Shown here: positions 37,495 to 45,669 of the stretch, one piece after another
How the letters are laid out: each line of letters begins with the position of its first letter
Numbering within the stretch: position 1 is the stretch's first letter
Source of the DNA: Oegoconia quadripuncta
Taxonomy: Eukaryota > Arthropoda > Insecta > Lepidoptera > Autostichidae
Direction: 5' to 3'
Assembly: GCA_949316235.1 (NCBI GenBank)
Contig: OX438751.1
Span: 15,996,801-16,060,800, forward strand
DNA: 64,000 nt
The notes under the pieces: generated by a model
Databases searched by the model: none
What the model was told of the DNA's origin: nothing
The model's input: only the letters and a program-made list of their open reading frames with translations
Program-made: the position numbers and the translations under genes

Positions 37495-37709
37495 GATATG
37501 ATATAAATTCGTACTTTATTCAGGAGTTGCATACTATACTTTATACCATGACTGCGAGAAAAAGCGTTCAACATTTTGAGCGGTAAAAACCAGGGATTTT
37601 TTCGGTTTATAGCCTTCTGATAGCCTTTTAAGGTAGGCTTGCAAGTTAGAATATGTTTTTATATCAATGTTATGCCTTGTTTTTACAGTACACCGCAACA
37701 TAGAATATA

Positions 37710-38711
37710 CAGGGCGTCCCAAAGTTATGGGACATGAAGGGGAAGTACCTTAAATATCGTAGATAGTGAATTTTGCTCAAAGAAGACTTTATGTTATTTT
37801 TAAAAGTTAGTAATTCTGCATTCATAGATTTTCTAAAAATTACTTGCTTCGGCTGGGAATCGAACCGACTTAAATGTGAAAAAAAAAATACCCTACTTTT
37901 ATGATGCCAATCGAAAGAATAGCTAAAAAATAATAACTCTGCCTAAGTAACATAGTATTTTAAAAGAAAGGAACAACATAAAATGATTGAGTCAAATTTC
38001 AAGAAAGTTATTTATTGCCGACGACGTTCGAAAAGTAGCGATATTATCATTCCAAATAATAGTCGGAGAGCAGCAGATTTTCTAAATGAATGTTTTCCTA
38101 CATGGATTGGTACAAATGGACCGATTAGATGGCCGGCCAGATCCCCGGACCTCACACCATTAGATTTCTTCTTTTGGGGATACGTGAAAGATATGCTATA
38201 CAAAAAGCGATACGAGAACGTAGGCGAGTTGCAAACAGAATTGTGCCATATCACATCGAGTGTTCACCATAAAATGATTAGAAAATCAACAGGCAGCGGG
38301 CTCATTAAAAGATTGGCGATTTGCGTAAGACAAGAGGGATCACATTTTGAGCATTTAATTAATTAATTTACAAAAAAATACCTACTTAATTGACTACGGC
38401 AGTTTCATGTATGTTTTTTATTTGATTAAAATGATTAATTTCACGTTGTTCCTTTCTTTTAAAATACTATGTTACTTAGGCAGAGTTATTATTTTTTAGC
38501 TATTCTTTCGATTGGCATCATAAAAGTAGGGTGTTTTTTTTTCACATTTGAGTCGGTTCGATTCCCAGCCGAAGCAAATAATTTTTAGAAAATCTATGAA
38601 TGCAGAATTACTAACTTTTAAAAATAACATAAAGTCTTCTTTGAGCAAAATTCACTATCTACGATATTTAAGGTACTTCCCCTTCATGTCCCATAACTTT
38701 GGGACGCCCTG
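37710..38711 (+). mobile_element. Mariner-like element with 268-bp TIRs, internally deleted
   Basis: 1002 bp from CAGGGCGTCCCAAAGTTATG to CGCCCTG, flanked by TA on both sides (37708-37709 and 38712-38713), as expected for the Tc1/mariner superfamily. The terminal inverted repeats (37710-37977 and 38444-38711) are 268 bp each and nearly identical, which is unusually long. Between them is only a 3' fragment of a transposase. The near-identity suggests a fairly recent insertion. Confidence 0.85.
37983..38366 (+). pseudogene. Mariner-like transposase, C-terminal fragment
   Basis: 127 codons from the ATG at 37983. The fragment contains NGPIRWPARSPDLTPLDFFF followed by WGYVKDMLY, the block around the last catalytic acidic residue of a DDE/D transposase of the insect Tc1/mariner type. 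The helix-turn-helix DNA-binding half and the first two catalytic aspartates are absent, so this copy cannot be autonomous. It could still be mobilised through its intact TIRs by a full-length relative. Confidence 0.75.
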
Positions 38712-38764
38712 TATACTCCATAATGTCGATGACTTCCTTTTCTTCGACAGTTCATTAAAATAAA

Positions 38765-38950
38765 TTAAGAAAACAGACCCAGAAAATGTGCCCGAAGCTT
38801 GATTTTCATTTTTCCATTTACAAAACTCATTTTGGTTTTGATGTAAACCAGCCGTGATTTGTTGGGTAGCAAGTTTTCTACAATATCGGCCGCCTTCTCT
38901 TTCATAAATTCAGGTGTTAACACAATATCTTCTTCGTCACTTGAATGCAT
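38765..38950 (-). pseudogene. Possible Crypton/tyrosine-recombinase N-terminal fragment
   Basis: Minus-strand frame starting MHSSDEEDIVLTPEFMKEKA and continuing VENLLPNKSRLVY then MSFVNGKMK. An acidic start followed by a LLP-x-KS-x-x-Y-x-x-x-Y/F pattern recalls the N-terminal SAM-like region of insect Crypton-type recombinase proteins. No catalytic domain follows, so it is at best a remnant. The call is tentative. Confidence 0.3.
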
Positions 38951-39509
38951 AATCGATTTATTATAAAGTAACACTAAACTTTGTGTCCGTACAATTCACA
39001 GTAAGTATTTGAAATGGCGCCAATTCACTATTTTTTTTTCTATAATGGCAGCAAAGAACACAACAGTTTTTAATCTAATGCCAAACTCCTTGCGCAAATA
39101 TCGACCAATCAAATATCGAGAATTTATTTGCACCAAAGAGTTTGAATTTCGAATCTTAGCGCAAGGAGTTTGTGTAAGCATTGAAATGGAGATCGGATAT
39201 ATTTTGTGTTCCAAATTCAAACACCAAAACAGTGAATAAAAACAAAACAGTGAATAAAAGGCCTTTTTATTCACTGTTTTGCGTGAATAAAATAAGCTTA
39301 TTAGAGTAGGTATGGTACCTATAAACACTTAACTACCTTAGATTAATTACCTAAATCTAAAGCGCTTACACTGTTCACTGTTTCGCAACATTTGTAGGAA
39401 ATCGAAAAATGTAATCGAAATTAGATTCCGATTTAGTGCGATTGAAGGTCTCGATCCCACTTACTAAAGCGCTTATTACACTATCCTATTTATTTTATTG
39501 ATAATACAC
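38951..39509. other. Intergenic, short inverted words
   Basis: Contains ACTCCTTGCGC (about 39085) and its inverse GCGCAAGGAGT (about 39160), and two copies of AAACAGTGAATAAAA at about 39226-39258. No gene was recognised. Confidence 0.35.
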
Positions 39510-40010
39510 CCAAGCAAGCACTTACCCACCTAGGATGTTAGTAGTCGCCACGAGAAAGGGTCCACTGGAGCGCAAGATGCGCGGCGGATACTGCTACATC
39601 CTTGGACCACTGGTGTAATCTGAGGATGATTGCCTCAGAGTACACCTTATCTTAATGATTAGTCAAAAGATACAATATGAATGACAAGAAAGCATACCTA
39701 TACTTAAAGAGAAGTACCTAGTATATAACGATAAATGGTCTCTTTGATACTTAGCCGGCACAGGTGTTCATGTGCTTTAACTTTACAGATGTGAGACGTC
39801 CAAATCAACCATTAAAGTCAGAGAGGAAAAGCATCACACAACGGGAAAAGAACCACCCCAATGAGGATCCAGACCTGGAGACACTCGCTGATGGTTAGTG
39901 TTTCCTAAACTATTTCGCAATAACCCTTCACACCCAATGCGAAGCAGATATAACAGATACTGAACATTTAAATCATAACATAAATAACAAAAGAAGGGTC
40001 ATTCGCGACA
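39510..40010 (+). repeat. BEL/Pao element, truncated 5' LTR
   Basis: 501 bp matching the right half of the 3' LTR (55422-55923) with about six substitutions and one indel, roughly 99% identity. It ends ATTCGCGACA and is followed directly by a primer binding site. The first 520 bp or so of the LTR are missing, so the left end of the element has been lost by deletion or rearrangement. Confidence 0.75.
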
Positions 40011-40027
40011 TGGTGGAGGTGCTGGGA
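40011..40027 (+). promoter_or_regulatory. Primer binding site of the BEL/Pao element
   Basis: TGGTGGAGGTGCTGGGA starts immediately after the LTR's terminal CA. It has the TGG start that pairs with a tRNA 3' CCA end. The exact tRNA was not identified. Confidence 0.65.
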
Positions 40028-40663
40028 TAAGAGAATTCCCAGAAACTCTCAGCAAGGTCTGGATCCTGTAGAAAAATGCAAACAAAAATAATAATTATAC
40101 TCATTGTTTGGAAAGGAGTTGTATAAATGCGTTGTCTTTTCTCTCAAATAGATGGCGTTACGATGCACTTCATAGCGAAAAATTGATAATTCTTATTTTA
40201 CTGATCTAAGAGAAATAAACGGTAATAAATGTATTAAAATGAATTTAAGCATTAATTAAAATGTTTATTTTATGTATTTCATGCTATTATGTAGGTACAG
40301 TATGAACATAACAATAAGAATGTTTCATACCGGAAACTACAAAGCGGAAGTAGAATTTTGAATCCGAATTTTATGCTACAATCTGCATTATTATTGCAGG
40401 ATTATTGAAATAAATTATGTCAAAATTCATTTAAAATTCCAAAAACACGATTATTTTCGTTTGAAGCACTTTCGGAATTATTATGGCGATTATATTACAA
40501 TAGGTGGACCGCGGTTTCATTTTCGCGGGAACTAGCGTCGAGCGCCACCATTTGTAAAAATAAAACTAAGTCAGTCAAGTTTCTTGAAGAAAATTTTTCG
40601 GAAAAAATTGTTAAAAACACAGTTTTATTACTTATTCATGTTATTTTCTGCTCAAGAATAGTG
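40028..40663 (+). other. BEL/Pao leader, left piece
   Basis: Non-coding sequence between the primer binding site and the gypsy-type insertion. It resumes at 49874. No frame is recognised. The last four bases AGTG (40660-40663) are one copy of the gypsy target duplication. Confidence 0.5.
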
Positions 40664-40936
40664 AATTACGAAGGCTGCGGCCGTAGGATTCAAAAAAAAA
40701 CAAAAATTTAAGTATAAATTTAATAAAAAATCAAGTACAAAATTAATACTAATTAAATTATGCTATGACGCCGTTCGAGGTTGGAACAAGAGTGCGCGTC
40801 GTACGATGCGGCGGTGCCTCGCTGGAACCGCGTGGTGTCCGCTGGTCACGTTGTGCTGGCGCAGCGCCTCGTGCCGGGTGCGTTGTAACTGGGTCGATGC
40901 TACTATGCAGTTTACGTTTATGTGCAATATGTAATT
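40664..40936 (-). repeat. Gypsy-type 3' LTR
   Basis: 273 bp, flanked on the outside by AGTG. Identical to the other LTR except an A/C difference in the A-rich tract near 40692. Confidence 0.9.
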
Positions 40937-40964
40937 CCTCCATCCGCAGATCAGCAACTATTTT

Positions 40965-42503
40965 CTAGATCTTGTGAGAAAAAGTTGCTGGGAGCTTTCT
41001 TGTTTTAGGTTTTTCCAAATCTTCGTATTCGTGTTTCTCTTCGGGGTCTGTAGGGTTTTTTGTGTTCCTACAGTTCCAGATTTTGTAGCGTTGAGCGAAA
41101 ATAATAAGTATTAGTGCTAGTGCACCTAATAATACTACGTAAAATGGTATTGTAGTATGGTACAGAGACTCATCTCTTATAGGTTCCGGATGCATATGAG
41201 ATTGAAGTATGATCTTATCTTGGCTATTATGAAGTCTTTTCAGATCTATTGAGTTCAGTGTAAGATGCGGTGAAGCGTCGACTTTCTTCTCAACGTACTC
41301 TGGTAGAGCCGTAATCTTAAGTGGTTGACCTGCTATCTCGTCGTTATCATTAGTTATTGTGAATTCTGGGCTACGGAGAAAACAATTTATAGGTATCGTA
41401 GCTAGGTAGCTTCCTTGTAGTTGGTTGTAGTCATCTCTTCCACAGCTTAATTGAATCTTCGTGGGATTAGGGAAGCTTACGACGTAACTTCGGTCATCTA
41501 GTTGTTCCATCGCTTCTTTTGATAGGTGTACTTTGGTTAGGTTGCATGATTTTCCCAAGGATTGGTTTGATATTAATTCTTGAATACAGTCTGCCTGGGT
41601 GCGGATTTGTTGCTCGGTGCTTTGCACGCAGAGAAATTGTGCTCCAAACTTCGGGCATTCTGCTTCTATATACACGAATGCTTTCCTAGTTATTGCTATT
41701 AGAGGATATGGAGGAATGAGGACTTGGTGGTGTCTATTGGGGGCTAAGGCTAGCTTATATAGGGTGTAACTTTTTACTGAGACTATGGGTACCTTGAAAA
41801 TAATTACTATGTGTTTCCCTGAAAAGAACGAACCTGGCTTTATAACATCGTAATAATCCCTTAATTCTAAGTCTAACACCTGCTCATTACCATAAATCGA
41901 CCTTAGCTTTTCTATCATTTTACCTAATATCTTAATATCTATCATCGAATGATGTGTGCTTGATGCACGTACAAACGCTAAACTATTTTCTATTCTACTT
42001 ATCTCTCCCAATAAATCCTCTGTATTTTCCGTTATAATAGTTAGCATCTGTGCAAACTGCGCATATTTTATTAAACTGTGACTTGCGAGGTAACTTTTAT
42101 CTAATAATAATTCTAGGGTAATATTAATCTTTCTCTGATTTTGGGCTATTTGAGATAATATGTTGTTGTGTTCAGTCATCCATTCTTTGCTGAGGCTAAC
42201 ATGATTATTTAATTCGGATATGACTTTATTCTGGTTATTTTCTAAGATCTTAATTGCATTATTGTACTTTACAGCATCCAGATAATCAAGATTTCCTGAG
42301 ATACTTTTGATAATAGATCCTAAGCCATCTACTAAGCCTCTTTTCACCCGGCTGGGTTCTAAACTCTTTAGTTGGCTGATAACCTTTTCTAATTTGGTGG
42401 AAAGATAATTAATTTGTATTTCGTATAGGGCAAAAGTGTTGTTTTCTAGTCTGGTCTCGAAGTCGAGTAACTGTGCTTTTATATCATTGATCCTGTCCTC
42501 CAT
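40965..42503 (-). CDS. Env-like glycoprotein of the gypsy-type element
   Basis: 512 codons from the ATG at 42503, on the minus strand. A furin-type cleavage motif RVKR at residues 52-55 is followed by GLVDGLGSIIKSISGNLD, the hydrophobic, glycine-rich fusion-peptide-like start seen in errantivirus and baculovirus F-type Env proteins. A single transmembrane segment lies near residues 447-470 (FYVVLLGALALILIIF), followed by a tail of about 40 residues. The same frame continues open upstream of this ATG, through a hydrophobic, signal-peptide-like stretch at about 42630-42670 that overlaps the integrase 3' end, so the true protein probably starts further upstream, from a spliced message. No stop or frameshift was seen in the frame. 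Confidence 0.85.
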   Translation of the reverse strand: MEDRINDIKAQLLDFETRLENNTFALYEIQINYLSTKLEKVISQLKSLEPSRVKRGLVDGLGSIIKSISGNLDYLDAVKYNNAIKILENNQNKVISELNNHVSLSKEWMTEHNNILSQIAQNQRKINITLELLLDKSYLASHSLIKYAQFAQMLTIITENTEDLLGEISRIENSLAFVRASSTHHSMIDIKILGKMIEKLRSIYGNEQVLDLELRDYYDVIKPGSFFSGKHIVIIFKVPIVSVKSYTLYKLALAPNRHHQVLIPPYPLIAITRKAFVYIEAECPKFGAQFLCVQSTEQQIRTQADCIQELISNQSLGKSCNLTKVHLSKEAMEQLDDRSYVVSFPNPTKIQLSCGRDDYNQLQGSYLATIPINCFLRSPEFTITNDNDEIAGQPLKITALPEYVEKKVDASPHLTLNSIDLKRLHNSQDKIILQSHMHPEPIRDESLYHTTIPFYVVLLGALALILIIFAQRYKIWNCRNTKNPTDPEEKHEYEDLEKPKTRKLPATFSHKI

Positions 42504-42603
42504 AACGTCTAACTGAACATACTGTATAAAACTATGATAATGCGTGATGAGTCTAGTCGGTCCTAGTTTAAATGGCAGTACTCCGGGTCCGTCTTCCAGA
42601 CTC

Positions 42604-44160
42604 TCAAGTCTGATCTCCTGAGCTCGTATCAGGTAGGCGGTCAGCGTCAGTAGTATTCTGTAACAATTTAGAGGTCTTAGCGGGTCGCTTTAGTCGTGAT
42701 TTGGCAACCGGGCCCCGTTTCTTAGATGTGTATATGTGAATCGGTAAATCGGCTAACACCTTATCCTGAGTGTAGCGGGGAGCTACCTTTTGTCTACTGG
42801 CGACGGGGTTCTTAATAAATACCTGCTGTTGAGGTTGGTATTCAATTTCGGGTTCACGGTCTTTATTCCGATTTCCTATGAGGGCTCTTCTATTGCTTAG
42901 TGATGTCTCGTTAATTATGTCGTATACAGCTGTCATTTGTTCTCGATGAGATTGTACGTACTGTTGTAATATTAACTCGTTTCTGTCAATTTCTATGGGG
43001 TCCCTAGGGTCAAAATGTCCTGTCAGTAAGTCAAAAGGTCTACATCTCGTGAAGCTATGGATGGAGCTATTATAGGCAATAATAGCATATGGTATTAGAT
43101 TTACAATGGGTTCATCTTTATGTTTAAGTTTTAAAATTCTGATATGTTCGAGTAAAGTCGAATGAAAGCGCTCTATATTACCGTTGCCGTTGGGGGCATG
43201 AGCTAAGATTTTATGATGGGTGATCTTGTGAAGACGTATAAATTCAGCAAATAGTTGGTTGGTAAATTCTGTACCATTGTCTGTGACTATAGTCAATGGT
43301 AGCCCATGGTGTGAACAGAACTTTAAAAGAGCTTGCAGTATGCTAACTGCTGTACCATCCTGCAAGTGGTAGGCCTGCCCGTATTTAGTGAAAACATCTA
43401 CAAAGGTTACATATTTCTCGTTCTGGACCGTGAATAGGTCCATATGGATAATTTCTAAGGGTTTAGTTGCTGGGGGTACAATGCTAAATGCTTGTCTGAT
43501 TGGGTTGCGGTCATATTTGGCTTGGCCACAAATAGTACATTCGTTAATGAATTTTGTTATCTGCTCTTTCATTTTTGGCCAGAAATATTTTCGAGAGAGG
43601 GATAGATAGCATTCATTTATGCCTCGATGGTTTGTCTTACCATCGTGGTAGTGTCTGATAATATCCTGTTGCCTAAGGTATTGTTTAACATTTTCTAATT
43701 CAGATTTGGCTATGACTAGATTCATAGAAGAACTTCTGAATTTATCTTGGATAATGGGGATAATGCTATATATAGCCAATGGGGGATCTATCAGCATTGC
43801 GGTTTTAACTTTAGGATTTACGTACTCCTTAATGGCCTGTGTAATGTCTTCCTGTAGGTTGCACTCTGATATTTGAATGGATATACGAGTGTGCGCATCA
43901 AAGGGTTTCGATACTACAGGTCGTTTTTTGATATCACTTCGTCGCCTGAGTGCTAGATTGTCCAACCGACCATTGACCAAATTTTTCACCAGGAACGTTT
44001 TTATGTTTATTTTGGTAATGCGTGCGTAAGATGACCAATTATTTATTATTATATGTTTATAAGGATCTATGGAATTAAAAACCATTCTGTTAGAATTATA
44101 AGGTGACGAAGTTTCGTGTATTTTTAAGTTTGAAAATGGAGGTTGAACAAAATAGCACAA
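42604..44160 (-). CDS. Integrase part of gypsy-type pol, 5' end replaced by inserted DNA
   Basis: 518 codons, but the first 75 or so (44160 to about 43940) come from the inserted DNA transposon. The native part contains the H-H-C-C zinc-binding module (HHYHDGKTNHRG-like region, then CTICGQAK), and the DDE core with HMDLFTVQN, TIVTDNGTEFTNQ and NGNIERFHS carrying the catalytic Asp, Asp and Glu. The C-terminal region is basic. It would normally be the end of one continuous pol polyprotein. Confidence 0.85.
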   Translation of the reverse strand: MCYFVQPPFSNLKIHETSSPYNSNRMVFNSIDPYKHIIINNWSSYARITKINIKTFLVKNLVNGRLDNLALRRRSDIKKRPVVSKPFDAHTRISIQISECNLQEDITQAIKEYVNPKVKTAMLIDPPLAIYSIIPIIQDKFRSSSMNLVIAKSELENVKQYLRQQDIIRHYHDGKTNHRGINECYLSLSRKYFWPKMKEQITKFINECTICGQAKYDRNPIRQAFSIVPPATKPLEIIHMDLFTVQNEKYVTFVDVFTKYGQAYHLQDGTAVSILQALLKFCSHHGLPLTIVTDNGTEFTNQLFAEFIRLHKITHHKILAHAPNGNGNIERFHSTLLEHIRILKLKHKDEPIVNLIPYAIIAYNSSIHSFTRCRPFDLLTGHFDPRDPIEIDRNELILQQYVQSHREQMTAVYDIINETSLSNRRALIGNRNKDREPEIEYQPQQQVFIKNPVASRQKVAPRYTQDKVLADLPIHIYTSKKRGPVAKSRLKRPAKTSKLLQNTTDADRLPDTSSGDQT

Positions 44161-44473
44161 ACGAAATTACGAATGTGGACGTTGAACATAAATGCATTGC
44201 ACTTTGGACAAATTGCAAATTTATCCGTTCAGTGCTTATTTGTTCAAACTACCACTTTCAAAGTACAGGGTGCTTAAAAAATTGTCTCATATCAATAAAA
44301 TTTAAAACTTTATTAAGAAAGTAAGTAGGTATAAAATTAATAAAATTAAAAATCACCAAATGCATGTTTATTTGTGTACGTGAGTGTAGTGTGCTTTTGT
44401 GTGGTAGTATTGAAGTGTGCTAGGGTGTTTTGAATGACTGGTGTGTACAATGTAAGTGAACGTTTGTGTTTGT

Positions 44474-44533
<60 letters not shown>

Positions 44534-45669
44534 GCGTGTGCGTGTGTGTGTGAGAGCGAGAGAGATATGGTTGGAACACGTGTAGTGAAAAAAAAATAAA
44601 AAAAATTCTTGCTCTTTGTTCTGCCCTTTTCGTTTTTGTTTCCTGATTTATTATTTGCTCTTTTTTTTGTATTTTTCTTTTTTTTTCAGGTTTTTTCTTC
44701 CCTTGTTCAGCTTTGTAGACGTGCTTGCTGTGCATGGATTATCATTTTCTTTTATTTTTAGCTTTGTATCATTTATCAACCTTACAGCACCGTAAATGTC
44801 TGCCATGTTGCTGTCTGTCTTGTTTCTGTCATTTGCCTTTCTTTCTACCTTCTTTATAATCGCCTCTATACACGCCTTGTCTTCGCGGGGCATGAATTTA
44901 TATGCGCTTCTGATGTCATCGATTTTTTTTTTCGTTAATGTTGCGTTTGATTTTTTGATAACTACTTCATTTATTATGGCGATTGATGTTTTTTTAATGT
45001 TGACTTTTTTTGGAGTACAACCAAACCCAAATAAAAACCCTATAAATAAACGATTTATATGTGTCTATCTATCAATCTGCCAACTTTATCAATTCATTTC
45101 GATCTTACTAAGTCACTTAGTCAAAATATAAACATCCTGTATAAGATCATTAAAAATGGTATTAAAGTACTTACCGTTCAATGTCGGCAGGTTCCCGAGT
45201 ATTTGTTCCCTTGTAATATGTTCGGGACATATTAATAGAATGTTATTAATTGTGTTTTGACTTGTTATTTATCCTTTTTATTGTTTAAAATGTGTTTTTA
45301 TTTAGCAAACGAACTACTTTCCAACAGAACCCAAGCCAGACTAAATCGCAAAACAAAATGGCGTGCGCCTACGTCACGCATATGACCAACTGTGATTGGC
45401 TACCTAGATGGAGGTTGAACAAATAAGCACGCAACAAGAATTAACACGTGGGACTTAGAACAAGTCGTGGAAGTTGGATAATAAAGCACGGAATTTATAT
45501 TTTTTCCCAGTGTACAATAAAATTTTAAATAGAAATATCTGCCATTCTTTGGAAAAATAAGCCTTAAAAGTCAGTGCAAAAGAGTCCACGTTTCCGCGTT
45601 TATCATTCTGCATTCAAAACTAATTTTTGGTCAAAATGGTCGGTTGGACAATCTAGCACGCAGACGACG
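43940..45669. mobile_element. DNA transposon with subterminal 18-nt repeats, inserted in pol
   Basis: 1730 bp flanked by ACTT on both sides (43936-43939 and 45670-45673). The ends are inverted repeats of about 34 bp: CGTCGCCTGAGTGCTAGATT at the left, and CGTCGTCTGCGTGCTAGATT when the right end is read inward. An 18-nt motif close to GGTTGAACAAATAAGCAC occurs at 43950-43967 and 44232-44249 (reversed) and at 44141-44158, 45413-45430, 45472-45489 and 45642-45659 (forward). Inside are a TG microsatellite (44466-44552) and a minus-strand open stretch (about 45063-44651) with no recognised domain. No transposase was identified, so it is probably non-autonomous. A 4-bp duplication fits Sola, Ginger or Academ among others; unresolved. 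Confidence 0.75.
44466..44552. repeat. TG/CG microsatellite
   Basis: About 85 bases of TG dinucleotides turning into GCGTG near the right end, inside the inserted DNA transposon. Confidence 0.9.

Noticed and set aside
38540..38580. tRNA T-arm-like GGTTCGATTCCCAGCC
   Set aside because: Part of the mariner-like TIR, present in both arms; no acceptor or anticodon arm.
40763..40968. GC-rich overlapping frames near 40.8 kb, repeated at 49.7 kb
   Set aside because: They are the two LTRs of the gypsy-type element.
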